Part shown: in pieces, positions 34,781 to 42,660 of the stretch | Numbering within the stretch: position 1 is the stretch's first letter | Layout of the letters: each line of letters starts with the position of its first letter | Source of the DNA: Curtobacterium ammoniigenes NBRC 101786 | GTDB taxonomy: Bacteria > Actinomycetota > Actinomycetes > Actinomycetales > Microbacteriaceae | Assembly: GCF_001571045.1 (NCBI RefSeq) | Contig: NZ_BCSV01000004.1 | Location: 186,001-250,000, forward strand | Reading direction: 5' to 3' | Length of the DNA stretch: 64,000 nucleotides | Notes under the pieces: generated by a model | Database searches by the model: none | Told to the model about the DNA's origin: nothing | Seen by the model: only the letters and a program-made list of their open reading frames with translations | Made by a program: the position numbers and the translations under genes

Positions 34781-34820
34781 TCCGCGATCCGCGATCCCCG
34801 GTCCGCGATCCCCGATCCGT
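34779..34820. repeat. Degenerate short tandem repeat
   Basis: About six head-to-tail copies of a 7-8-bp unit GATCCGC / GATCCCCG follow the S4 stop codon. The units vary by one or two bases. Confidence 0.6.
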
Positions 34821-34890
34821 GCTGCACCGGGGTCTGCGCCGCGATGGGGCCGGGGCCGGTTACCTCGCCGTGCGCTGCGGCGCGGACCCC

Positions 34891-35823
34891 TCAGATGAAT
34901 CGGACGGTCTGCTGCAATCGGTCGCGAATTGCGAACACGTCGACGGTCCCGGGCTCCGCCGCGGGGGTGTTGAGCACTGCGCGAAGCGCGCTGCGCCGGA
35001 CCACGAACGCGGTCGGCTTGCGCGCATGACCGACGACCTGGATGTCGTCGTCCACCGCGCTGTCCGGAACGACGAGCAAGCGGCCGGTGAAGCGGATGCG
35101 CGTGACGCGCTGCACGGCGCGTGACGCGCGCACGAGCGCGTGCACCGGACGCTCCCCCGGCGCGAGCGTCGGGCCGACGATCTCGCCATGCTCAACGCGG
35201 ACCCGCCCACCCCAGTCGATCGATTCGATCGCCCAGAGTCCGTTCGGCGAGAGCACGATGTGATCGAGCTTGCCGTCGGGTCCGGCGTCGACGTCGTGCC
35301 ATACGGTCACTGCAATGCCGAGATCGGCAACGAGGCCCGCCGTCGACTCTTCGGCGAGCGCCTCCGCGATGAGTCGGCGAACGCCCGGCGGGGCTGACCG
35401 GATCAGCGCTGGATCGTACGGATCGTCGATGGGGTCGCCGAGACCGACCCACTCGCGAAGGGCGGCGAGGAAGATCTCGCGGGAACGGCCTCCCGGATGC
35501 CCGTACGACCGGGCCCGAGGGCGCGAGTCGCGGCGTGGAGACGGCGGCGCGAACCCGACGAAGGCCCCGTCTGCCCGGCCGCCCGCGGGGACGCGCGACG
35601 ATGCGCGACTCGTCGCGCCGGCGTCGTACGCACGACGAGCAGCGGGCGTGCCGATCTGCTCCCACGCGTCCTGCAGCTGCCGGAACGCATGGGGATCGCC
35701 GCCGAGGTCCGGGTGGCGCTCGCGTGCCGCTCGGCGATACGCGCGACGAAGCGACTCATCGTCGGCCGTTGGCAGGACGCCGAGCACTTCGTAGGGGGTG
35801 GCGTCGGCCGGGGAATCGCTCAT
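34891..35823 (-). CDS. J-domain protein fused to NERD-like nuclease domain
   Basis: This is a 310-residue soluble protein. An N-terminal J domain (about residues 8-68) keeps the HPD tripeptide (37-39) that stimulates DnaK, but the usual G/F and zinc domains are absent. After a basic Ser/Pro/Arg linker, residues about 155-290 look like the NERD nuclease fold: LDHIVLSPNGLWAIES with Asp187 and Glu200. The Lys of the usual IExK motif is Ile202, so nuclease activity may be lost. TATCCT lies 9 bp before the ATG. A role in DnaK recruitment to nucleic acid is speculation. Confidence 0.75.
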   Translation of the reverse strand: MSDSPADATPYEVLGVLPTADDESLRRAYRRAARERHPDLGGDPHAFRQLQDAWEQIGTPAARRAYDAGATSRASSRVPAGGRADGAFVGFAPPSPRRDSRPRARSYGHPGGRSREIFLAALREWVGLGDPIDDPYDPALIRSAPPGVRRLIAEALAEESTAGLVADLGIAVTVWHDVDAGPDGKLDHIVLSPNGLWAIESIDWGGRVRVEHGEIVGPTLAPGERPVHALVRASRAVQRVTRIRFTGRLLVVPDSAVDDDIQVVGHARKPTAFVVRRSALRAVLNTPAAEPGTVDVFAIRDRLQQTVRFI

Positions 35824-35866
35824 GACCGGGAGAGGATATCGAGTCGCCCTCTCCCGCAGCTATCGG

Positions 35867-36613
35867 TCAGGCGAGCGCTTCCCGAATGCTTGCTGCGTGT
35901 TCTTCGATGTAGGCGACGTCGGCGCGGTACAGATCGGCGTCGCCGTGTTCGATATCGCTGATGAACTTGGGGTTGCCCGCTGCTGCCTCGGTTTCCATCC
36001 AGGTCACCAGTGCGACAAGGCCGCCGACCATCGCCTCGACGATCGTGGCGCGGCCGGCCGGATCGAGATCGTACGCGCGGCAGAACTCAACGGCGCGCGA
36101 GAGCTGCGCGGGGAATGTCGTCACTGATCGAGGGCGGTCGGGCGCGGTCGTGAACGGAGCGAACCGATAGACGGCGGAGGCGACATCCCACACCCGGGGG
36201 CCCGGGTGCGCCGTGTCGAAGTCGATGATGCCGACGGCAGATCGGCCGTTGAACACGACGTTGTAGGGGGCGAAGTCGCCGTGGCAGATCGTCTCAACCG
36301 GGAGCCGAGGCGCCTGCGACCAGGTGTCGAGCTCTGCGTCGTGGATGAACGCGGATGCAGCGTCGTGGTAGTTCCGCAGCAGCCGCGCGCAGGTGACGAG
36401 CGCGGCTTCCGACGCGACATCCTCGGTCCACGGGTAGTTGCCGGCGATCCCGGGGATGAACGAGACGGTCTCCAGCGCATGCCCGACCTCGATGGGCTCG
36501 GGCGCCTCGACGAAACCGTGCTCGTGGAGATGCGCGAGGAGCCGATGCACCGTCGGCGTCCATGGCCCGGCAGGCCGGTGAATCCGGTCATCCGCCCGAG
36601 TGATGCGTTCCAT
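35867..36613 (-). CDS. Aminoglycoside phosphotransferase (APH) family protein
   Basis: This 248-residue protein belongs to the APH/choline kinase fold. It has RPAGPWTP at residues 13-20, HGDFAPYNVVF with catalytic Asp113 and GIIDFDTAHPGP with metal-binding Asp131. It is shorter than classic APH enzymes because the N-terminal kinase lobe is small, as in a common actinobacterial subgroup. The substrate is unknown, and resistance should not be assumed. GGAGG lies upstream of the ATG. It is divergent from pcp across a palindrome-bearing region. Confidence 0.82.
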   Translation of the reverse strand: MERITRADDRIHRPAGPWTPTVHRLLAHLHEHGFVEAPEPIEVGHALETVSFIPGIAGNYPWTEDVASEAALVTCARLLRNYHDAASAFIHDAELDTWSQAPRLPVETICHGDFAPYNVVFNGRSAVGIIDFDTAHPGPRVWDVASAVYRFAPFTTAPDRPRSVTTFPAQLSRAVEFCRAYDLDPAGRATIVEAMVGGLVALVTWMETEAAAGNPKFISDIEHGDADLYRADVAYIEEHAASIREALA

Positions 36614-36683
36614 GGGAGCCCTCCAGCCCCGGCGTCATCATCGACACCGTCTCGTCAGCGTAGCCGCACCGGATCGTTATCGT

Positions 36684-36702
36684 TACGTGATCTTTTCACG
36701 TA
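36684..36702. promoter_or_regulatory. Operator-like palindrome in the APH/pcp divergent region
   Basis: TACGTGA and TCACGTA form perfect 7-bp arms around TCTTT. The site lies just upstream of the pcp -10 box, roughly at its -35 position, and 71 bp from the APH start. A repressor site for pcp is the simplest reading; the regulator is not in view. Confidence 0.55.
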
Positions 36703-36706
36703 CCCG

Positions 36707-36712
36707 TATCGT
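36707..36712 (+). promoter_or_regulatory. -10 box (TATCGT) of leaderless pcp
   Basis: TATCGT lies 7 bp before the GTG at 36720. Confidence 0.55.
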
Positions 36713-36719
36713 TGCGGGG

Positions 36720-37364
36720 GTGACGACGATCCTCCTGTCCGGTTTCGAACCGTTTGCGGGCGCTGCGCGGAATCCCTCCTGGGACGCTGTGCAGTCGGTG
36801 GCAGCCGCCTGGGAGGGTGCGGCGGACCTGCAGACGCTCCTCTTGCCGGTCGCGTTCGAACGCGCCGGCCACCTGCTGCGCGACGCGATCGCGTCCTTCG
36901 TCCCCGACATCGTGATCGCCACCGGGCTGGCGGAAGGGCGTGCTGCGCTGACGCCCGAACGCGTCGCGGTGAACCTCGACGATGCGCGCATCCCCGACGC
37001 GGACGGCGCTCAGCCGGTCGACCGTCCTTCGGTGCCAGGAGGGCCGGCCGCGTTCTTCTCGACCCTTCCGGTCAAGCGCATGGTCGCCGCTGCGCAGGCC
37101 GCGGGCGCGCCTGCGGCGCTGTCCTCGACGGCGGGCGGATACGTCTGCAACCACGTGTTCACCGTGCTGCAGTCGATCACCGCGGGCAGTCCCGTTCGAT
37201 CCGGATTCGTGCACGTGCCGGCGACGCCCGAGACCAGCCCGGCGAACAATGACGGCACACCGGTCGTCGCACTGCACCTCATCGCCGCCGGGCTCCGCGC
37301 GATGGTGGATGCAGCGCTCGACCCAGCGCCCGACACCGCGGTGCCGGCAGGCGCGATTGCATGA
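36720..37364 (+). CDS. pcp: Pyrrolidone-carboxylate peptidase
   Basis: This cytosolic cysteine peptidase (family C15) removes N-terminal pyroglutamate from peptides. The N-terminus TTILLSGFEPFAGAARNPSW is the family signature, and the catalytic residues fall in the GLAEGRAALTPERVAVNLDDA stretch (Glu) and GGYVCNHVF (Cys), with HVPATPE near the catalytic His. The GTG at 36720 (214 residues) fits the family length and the leaderless -10 box. The upstream extension of the frame has no family similarity. Confidence 0.92.
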   Translation: MTTILLSGFEPFAGAARNPSWDAVQSVAAAWEGAADLQTLLLPVAFERAGHLLRDAIASFVPDIVIATGLAEGRAALTPERVAVNLDDARIPDADGAQPVDRPSVPGGPAAFFSTLPVKRMVAAAQAAGAPAALSSTAGGYVCNHVFTVLQSITAGSPVRSGFVHVPATPETSPANNDGTPVVALHLIAAGLRAMVDAALDPAPDTAVPAGAIA

Positions 37365-37408
37365 CCGCTCCGATGACACGGGCGGCTCCCGCGTGCGACG
37401 CTTGACCC

Positions 37409-38386
37409 ATGGGTGACGAGCGGCACGACGAGCAGACGCCGCTTGAGCACCCTCCCGTGCCGCCGGGCCGGCCCAGTGGCCCTCCTCCTGGGCCGCGAGA
37501 TCCGGGCGACGCGTGGGCATACGGACCCGACGGCAGGAAAGCCTGGGGCCTGTTCGGGGCGGCGGGTCTCCTCGTCGACGACGGTGCCGGTCGTGTGCTC
37601 CTCCAGCACCGCGTCGAGTGGAGCCACTACGGCGGCACCTGGGGCATTCCGGGCGGCGCCCGCCACCAGCATGAGGACGCCGTGCGCGGTGCACTCCGCG
37701 AGTCGGCCGAGGAGGCGGGTGTACCCGCCGCAGCGCTCCACGTACGAGCCACTTCGGTGCTGGACCTCGACTTCTGGACGTATACGACGGTGCTCGCGAC
37801 AGCGACTCGCCCGTTCGAACCCGTACTCGGTGATCGCGAGAGTCTCGCCCTCGAGTGGGTGCCAGTCGGAGCGGTCGACGCGTTGCCCTTGCACCCCGGA
37901 TTCGGCTCGAGCTGGCCGGCGCTTCGGCAGGCGCTCGACGTGCGCCCGACGATCATCGTGGACGCCGCGAATGTCGTCGGCAGCGAACCGGATGGCTGGT
38001 GGCGCGACCGAGCCGGTGCAGCAGCAAGGCTCCTCGCCGGGGTGCAGGCGATCGCGCACGAGGGAACGCCGGCGAGCATGCTCGGCCTGCCCTTCGCGCA
38101 CTGGTGGCCGCGGTGGAACGTCGTGCTCGAAGGAGCAGCTCGTGCAGCGGACGACCCCTCCGGGCGCGGCGCGGAACATGCAATGAGCGCATCCTCCGCC
38201 GCCGTCGAGGTCACGATCGCGCCGGGGTCCGGAGACGATGCGATCGTCGAGACCACGCGGCGCGCCATCGAGATCGGCGCGGCGCCGGCGTATGTGGTGA
38301 CCGCCGATCGGCAACTCCGGGACCGCGTCTCGGCGCTTGGTGCCGAGACGATCGGTCCCCGCTGGCTTCGGGAACGCCTGCCCTAA
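37409..38386 (+). CDS. Nudix hydrolase fused to NYN/PIN-like domain
   Basis: This is a 325-residue two-domain protein. After a Pro-rich tail of about 35 residues, the Nudix domain (about 45-165) has the box G83-x5-E89-x7-R97-E98-x2-E101-E102-x-G104, with Ser in place of the usual hydrophobic residue after RE. The C-terminal domain (about 178-325) starts TIIVDAANVVGSEPDGWW with Asp185 and Asn188, as in NYN/PIN-like RNases, and ends with VVTADRQLRDRV, typical of that fold. It may clean nucleotides and cut or bind RNA. The stop overlaps that of the convergent VOC gene. Confidence 0.8.
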   Translation: MGDERHDEQTPLEHPPVPPGRPSGPPPGPRDPGDAWAYGPDGRKAWGLFGAAGLLVDDGAGRVLLQHRVEWSHYGGTWGIPGGARHQHEDAVRGALRESAEEAGVPAAALHVRATSVLDLDFWTYTTVLATATRPFEPVLGDRESLALEWVPVGAVDALPLHPGFGSSWPALRQALDVRPTIIVDAANVVGSEPDGWWRDRAGAAARLLAGVQAIAHEGTPASMLGLPFAHWWPRWNVVLEGAARAADDPSGRGAEHAMSASSAAVEVTIAPGSGDDAIVETTRRAIEIGAAPAYVVTADRQLRDRVSALGAETIGPRWLRERLP

Positions 38387-38844
38387 TCGACGTGTGCGGC
38401 AGCGGCCTCCAGGGCGGGAAGGTCGATCTTCACCATCTCGAGCATCGCTGCGAAGACGCGAGCACGGACGCCGTCGTCCGGGGTTGCGAGCAGCTCGCCA
38501 AGCCGACGCGGCGTGATCTGCCACGCCACTCCCCATCGATCCGTGAGCCAGCCGCAGGCGAGGGGACGCCCGCCGTCCGCCATCAAGGCGTTCCAGGCGT
38601 GATCGAGTTCCGCCTGATCGTCGACGTCCACCTGGAAGGAGATGGCGTCCGAGTGCGGGTGCCCCGGACCGCCGTCCATGGCCCGATACGGCTGTCCGAA
38701 GAGCGTGAATTCGACAACCGCGGTCCGACCGTCGGGAAGCCGTTGCACGGAATCGATCTGCGAATTCGGGAACACCGAGGTGTACAGCGTCGCCGCTGCC
38801 TCGGCCTGGCCGTCGTACCAGAGGAACGGGACGATGTGTTGCAT
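38383..38844 (-). CDS. VOC superfamily protein, PhnB type
   Basis: This 153-residue protein belongs to the glyoxalase/bleomycin-resistance (VOC) fold, PhnB-like group: QHIVPFLWYDGQAEAAATLY at the N-terminus, ISFQVDVDDQAELDHAWNAL and GRPLACGWLTDRWGVAWQITP. The function of this group is unknown; the older name 3-demethylubiquinone methyltransferase is not reliable. ATG has GAAGGAG upstream. It follows the GNAT gene after 25 bp and they probably share a transcript. Its TAG stop and the Nudix TAA share the four bases CTAA. Confidence 0.85.
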   Translation of the reverse strand: MQHIVPFLWYDGQAEAAATLYTSVFPNSQIDSVQRLPDGRTAVVEFTLFGQPYRAMDGGPGHPHSDAISFQVDVDDQAELDHAWNALMADGGRPLACGWLTDRWGVAWQITPRRLGELLATPDDGVRARVFAAMLEMVKIDLPALEAAAAHVD

Positions 38845-38869
38845 GGTCGACTCCTTCGTCGAGCGTTGT

Positions 38870-39154
38870 TCAGCGGGTCAGCAGGCCTGCGCGATCGGGG
38901 TGCTCGTCGAACCACTTGCCGACGTACCAGCACATCGGGACGACTCGGCGGGCGCTGTTCTCCTCGACGTCGTCGATCGCGAACCCGACGACGTCCGCCG
39001 CGTAGCCTTTCCCGCGAAACGTGGGCACGGTATACGTGTGCGGAAAGGCGATCGAGTCGCCGTTGATGCGGTAGTCCGCGACGCTGACGAGGTTTCCGTC
39101 CACGTACATCGCGTACCGGCTCTGGTCGGTCTCATTGCGGAACTCGATAGCCAT
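38870..39154 (-). CDS. Small GNAT-like N-acetyltransferase
   Basis: This 94-residue protein matches the short YjdJ-type GNAT group: YAMYVDGNLVSVADYRI, a beta-hairpin, then VPTFRGKGYAADVVGFAIDD with the acetyl-CoA pyrophosphate loop R-G-K-G-Y-A and MCWYVGKWFDEHP. The substrate is unknown. I chose ATG 39154, preceded by AGGA, over an upstream ATG at 39184. It is first in a two-gene unit with the VOC gene. Confidence 0.8.
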   Translation of the reverse strand: MAIEFRNETDQSRYAMYVDGNLVSVADYRINGDSIAFPHTYTVPTFRGKGYAADVVGFAIDDVEENSARRVVPMCWYVGKWFDEHPDRAGLLTR

Positions 39155-39231
39155 GGACACATCCTGCACCTCTCCGGGCCGCATCGAGCGATGTGCGGAC
39201 GCGCGGGATACGCCGATTGGAAGCCACCTGG

Positions 39232-39254
39232 AATGCTCCGACCGATGGAGCGTT
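39232..39254. promoter_or_regulatory. Inverted repeat before the NADP-binding protein gene
   Basis: AATGCTCC and GGAGCGTT pair at 7 of 8 positions around a 7-bp spacer, 10 bp before the ATG at 39265. It may be an operator. Confidence 0.35.
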
Positions 39255-39264
39255 TGCTTGAGAC

Positions 39265-39912
39265 ATGACCACCATCGGATTTATCGGCTCAGGAAATATC
39301 GGCTCTCAACTTGCCCGGCTCGCGGTGGGCCGCGGTTATGACGTCGTGATGTCCAACTCGCGCGGACCGGAGACGCTCCAGGATCTCGTGACGGAACTCG
39401 GTGACCACGCCACCGCGGGCACGGTCGCTGAGGCCGCTTCTGCCGGCGACATCGTCGTCGTCACCATCCCGCTGCACGCGATCGACACCGTTCCCGTCGA
39501 ACCGCTGGCGGGCAAGGTCGTGATCGACACGAACAACTACTACCCGCAGCGAGACGGTCAGATCGCGGAACTCGACGACGAGTCGACGACCACGTCCGAG
39601 ATGCTGCAGCGGCATCTTCCCGCCTCGCACGTCGTCAAGGCGTTCAATCACATCGCCGCGGCCGACCTGACCACGCAGGGAACGCCGAGCGGGTCAGAGG
39701 GGCGGCGCGCGTTGATCGTTGCCGGCGACGATGCGGATGCGAAGAAGACCGTCGCCGACTTGATCGACGAGTTCGGGTTCGACGCGGTCGACATCGGTCG
39801 GTTGTCGGAGGGCTGGCGCATCCAGCGTGATACGCCCGGATACGTGAAGCCGTACGCCGCCATCGATCTCGAGAACGCCGTCGCGAACGCGAAGCGCTAT
39901 CGCGACATGTGA
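39265..39912 (+). CDS. NADPH-dependent F420 reductase-like oxidoreductase
   Basis: This 215-residue Rossmann protein has the dinucleotide loop GFIGSGNIGSQLARLAV at the N-terminus, followed by the NSRGPETL segment that selects NADP(H). It resembles F420H2:NADP oxidoreductase (NpdG) and the related pyrroline-5-carboxylate-reductase-like group. F420 use is not certain because many such proteins in this lineage lack F420 context. KAFNHIAAADL is a conserved segment of this group. It is convergent with an aldo/keto reductase across a strong terminator. Confidence 0.82.
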   Translation: MTTIGFIGSGNIGSQLARLAVGRGYDVVMSNSRGPETLQDLVTELGDHATAGTVAEAASAGDIVVVTIPLHAIDTVPVEPLAGKVVIDTNNYYPQRDGQIAELDDESTTTSEMLQRHLPASHVVKAFNHIAAADLTTQGTPSGSEGRRALIVAGDDADAKKTVADLIDEFGFDAVDIGRLSEGWRIQRDTPGYVKPYAAIDLENAVANAKRYRDM

Positions 39913-39926
39913 CGTCGATGACTGTC

Positions 39927-39964
39927 GATCGGCCCGCTCCCCGCGCTCGGGGTGCGGGCCGATC
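39927..39964. terminator. Strong bidirectional hairpin between convergent genes
   Basis: An outer 11-bp perfect stem (GATCGGCCCGC / GCGGGCCGATC), a T-T mismatch and an inner CCCCG/CGGGG stem enclose a CGCT loop. It lies between the convergent F420-reductase-like and aldo/keto reductase genes. Confidence 0.7.
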
Positions 39965-39978
39965 CGCATCAGGGACGC

Positions 39979-40956
39979 TTACGCGCGCGTGTCACCGGCG
40001 AAGAGCAGTTCGATCTCGGCGAGATCGTCGTCGGAGGGGGTCCACGCTGTTCCGGCGTCGAGGTTCTGGACGATCTGCTCCGGACGGGTCGCGCCAGCGA
40101 TGACGCTCGTCAGGCCGGGCTGCGCGAGCAGCCAAGCGAACGTCGCCTGCAGCATCGTGATGCCGCGATCATCACAGAACCGCTGGTAGGCGGAGAGCGT
40201 CCCCCACGGCGCCGACGCGAGAACCTCGGGCTTCAGCCGGGTCAGCCGTCCATCCTCAGGAGCGCCGCCCTCGGTGTATTTCCCGGTGAGCAGCCCGTTG
40301 TACAGCGGGAAGTACGGCAGGAATCCGAGCGCATAGGCGCGGACGGCAGGCAGGACCTCCCGGTCACTGTGACGCGCGAGCAGGCTGTACTCGTTCTGCG
40401 CCGAGACGAACGCAGTCGTTCCTGCGATGGAGGCCGTGAGCTCGGCCTCCGCGATCTGCCAGCCCGCGAAGTTCGAATGACCGATGTAGCGAACCTTGCC
40501 CTCCCGCACGAGATCGTCGAGGACGGCGAGCGTCTCCTCGATCGGCGTCGACGGGTCCGGGGCATGCATTTGGTACAGATCGATCCAGTCCGTGCCGAGT
40601 CGTCGAAGCGAGCCCTCTACGGCGAGACGGATGTATCGGCGCGACCCACGCGCACCCCAGTCAGGACCATTCGAGCCGTGCATGTCCATGCCGAACTTCG
40701 TGGCGAGAACGATCTGTTCGCGGCGTCCGGCAAGCGCTTTGCCCATCATCGACTCCGACCGCCCCGGCTCACCGCCGTAGATGTCAGCGGTGTCGAACAA
40801 CGTGACGCCGGCGTCGATCGCCGCCCCGATGACGGCGTCTGTACCGGCCTGCGTCTCGGTGGCCGTGCCCGGGCGGCCGAAGTTGTTGCATCCGAGCCCC
40901 ACGGTGGAGACGACAAGACCAGAGGGACCGAGGTTGCGATATTCGACAGCTGCCAT
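39979..40956 (-). CDS. Aldo/keto reductase
   Basis: This is a 325-residue NADPH-dependent (beta/alpha)8 reductase. The family signatures are TLFDTADIYGGEPGRSES (catalytic Asp and Tyr), a KFGMD segment with the catalytic Lys, LYQMHAPDPSTP with the active-site His, and YIGHSNFAGWQ, with the C-terminal NADPH motif VIAGATRPEQIVQNLDA. The ATG at 40956 lies 7 bp after TAGGGT. The substrate is unknown, as is usual for this family. Confidence 0.9.
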   Translation of the reverse strand: MAAVEYRNLGPSGLVVSTVGLGCNNFGRPGTATETQAGTDAVIGAAIDAGVTLFDTADIYGGEPGRSESMMGKALAGRREQIVLATKFGMDMHGSNGPDWGARGSRRYIRLAVEGSLRRLGTDWIDLYQMHAPDPSTPIEETLAVLDDLVREGKVRYIGHSNFAGWQIAEAELTASIAGTTAFVSAQNEYSLLARHSDREVLPAVRAYALGFLPYFPLYNGLLTGKYTEGGAPEDGRLTRLKPEVLASAPWGTLSAYQRFCDDRGITMLQATFAWLLAQPGLTSVIAGATRPEQIVQNLDAGTAWTPSDDDLAEIELLFAGDTRA

Positions 40957-40963
40957 GATCTCG

Positions 40964-40969
40964 ACCCTA
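40964..40969 (-). promoter_or_regulatory. -10 box (TAGGGT) of leaderless aldo/keto reductase
   Basis: TAGGGT on the minus strand lies 7 bp before the ATG at 40956. Confidence 0.55.
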
Positions 40970-41056
40970 TCCGCACCCCCTTCACTGGGGCATGCGGGGC
41001 TCCTGCGCTGTGGATAGAACAGAGTTTCAAACAAGATCTCCTCAAGGAGCGCTCCC

Positions 41057-42658
41057 GTGGTTCCCCATCGCTCACCCGACGCGAGTGACAACCAGGACGT
41101 CGCTGCCGACGCTCCCGCACCTCCCGCCGCGCGCCTCCAACCGCAACCGCAACCGTCCCAGGCGAGGCGTGTGATCCCTGCCTGGGTGACCACGCCGCCT
41201 CCCGCCGACCGGTCCCTCTCGAGCGCCGGCGGAGCGCCCCTGCCCCCGGCCGCCACTGTCGGGTCGGACCCGAGCGCAACACGCACGAACGGCGAGGAAC
41301 GAACTCGACCGCGGCCGCGAGTCGTCATCCCCGAGCACGCACCAGACCTCGACGCCCTCCCCCCAGCACCGACGTCACCGCCTCTCGGCGGTGCCGCTCC
41401 GGCCGCGGCGCTCGCGCGGACGCCGTCGTCGATCGCGAACCCCGCCGCGCCAGCCGGCGCGCTCGAGGCGCCGCCCGCGCGTGGCATTCCGCAAGCACCG
41501 GGACGCCCTCGGTTCTCGGTTCCCGGACTCGAGCACATGCTGACCCCGGGCGAGCTGCCGACCTCCCCCGATCCGCAGCCGATCCGCACCACCCCGACCG
41601 CGCCTCCCGCTCGTGCGGGTCGCGCAGACCCCGAGCTCGCCGAGCCGCGCTCGCTCCCCGCCACTGCGACGACGGCGTCCCTTCAGCCCTCCGCGTCATC
41701 GGTACTGGTCCCGTCGGCGGACGAAATGATTGCGCCTTCCGCTTCGGTCCCGACGGCCAGCGAGACGATCGCGCCTCCCGTTCCGGTCCCGACGGCGGAC
41801 GAAACGGTCGCGCCTCCGGTTGCGTTTCCGACTGCCGGGGAAGGCGACGCACCGTCAGCTCCATTCCCGTTCCCGTTCCGCGCCGCCGTCGCCGGCGACG
41901 CGGCCGAAATCCAGGAGCACAACGACGACGCGTCGGCACGGGCGGTGCTCAGCGCCTCGTCGCCAGTATCGGAAGCGCCGGACCATTCCGGAGCAGCGGA
42001 GACCACACCCCGCCGCCAACGGCGTCATGTCGCTGACGGGGCAACAGATCGTCGGCGTCGACGCGCGCGAGGGGCGGCGCCGAGCGGTCGCCGCCGCGCA
42101 GCAGCACCACCGGCGCCATCCGCGACGGCTGCCGTCGCGCCGAACGACGTCGCCCCACGATCCACGCGAGACGCGGGCGCTGAGCGCTCGAAGCGCGGCG
42201 CGGCCCGAACCGGCCGACTCGACACACGAGCAGCCCGCAGCGCTGAACGGGGCGGAGCGGACCGGATTCCTGGACCGTCCATCGGACCCGCCACGGCGGC
42301 TGTCGCACCCTCGGGTCACCACCTCGCGATCAGCGTCGGATCCGGCCCGGCAGCGCTCATCGGAGCGTTCGCGGGTGTCCTCACGATCGCAATCGCTGGG
42401 ATCTGGTTCACCACCCCCGCAACCGTGCACGGCGCGGCGGTGCTCCTCGGACTGCTCGGCATCGTGCTCTCAGCGATACCACTGCGCCGTCAGGACGCAT
42501 CGGCATGGCATCGGGCCGCCGGACTGCTCGGTCTCGTGCTCGCGATCGTCGGCACGGTCGTTCTGCTCTACGCCGTCGCGCTCGCAGCCGGACCGGCTGC
42601 CGGTATCCACGTTCCGAACCTCACGGGGAGCGAGATCGCGCCGCACCTCGGCCTCTGA
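41057..42658 (+). CDS. Proline-rich repeat protein with C-terminal membrane domain
   Basis: This 533-residue protein is not assigned to a family. Residues 1-420 are low complexity and rich in Pro, Ala, Thr, Ser and Arg. They include four tandem 13-residue repeats of the form VPTADETVAPPVA (41708-41863) and a basic Arg-rich stretch (about 315-390). The C-terminal 110 residues have three hydrophobic helices. The long disordered part is probably cytoplasmic or a scaffold. GTG at 41057 has AAGGAG seven bases upstream. It is divergent from the aldo/keto reductase. A role in envelope or signalling is a guess. Confidence 0.7.
   Translation: MVPHRSPDASDNQDVAADAPAPPAARLQPQPQPSQARRVIPAWVTTPPPADRSLSSAGGAPLPPAATVGSDPSATRTNGEERTRPRPRVVIPEHAPDLDALPPAPTSPPLGGAAPAAALARTPSSIANPAAPAGALEAPPARGIPQAPGRPRFSVPGLEHMLTPGELPTSPDPQPIRTTPTAPPARAGRADPELAEPRSLPATATTASLQPSASSVLVPSADEMIAPSASVPTASETIAPPVPVPTADETVAPPVAFPTAGEGDAPSAPFPFPFRAAVAGDAAEIQEHNDDASARAVLSASSPVSEAPDHSGAAETTPRRQRRHVADGATDRRRRRARGAAPSGRRRAAAPPAPSATAAVAPNDVAPRSTRDAGAERSKRGAARTGRLDTRAARSAERGGADRIPGPSIGPATAAVAPSGHHLAISVGSGPAALIGAFAGVLTIAIAGIWFTTPATVHGAAVLLGLLGIVLSAIPLRRQDASAWHRAAGLLGLVLAIVGTVVLLYAVALAAGPAAGIHVPNLTGSEIAPHLGL
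41708..41863 (+). repeat. 39-bp coding tandem repeat, four copies
   Basis: Four 39-bp units (41708, 41747, 41786, 41825) encode VPSADEMIAPSAS, VPTASETIAPPVP, VPTADETVAPPVA and FPTAGEGDAPSAP. The middle two are most alike. Confidence 0.8.
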
Positions 42659-42660
42659 CG

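Noticed and set aside
35867-36613. Antibiotic resistance gene
   Set aside because: The APH fold is shared by many kinases of small molecules; nothing in the sequence identifies an aminoglycoside substrate.
41057-42658. Frameshifted gene
   Set aside because: The second half is open in two frames, but the membrane helices and repeats are in one frame with a good ribosome site, so no frameshift is needed.
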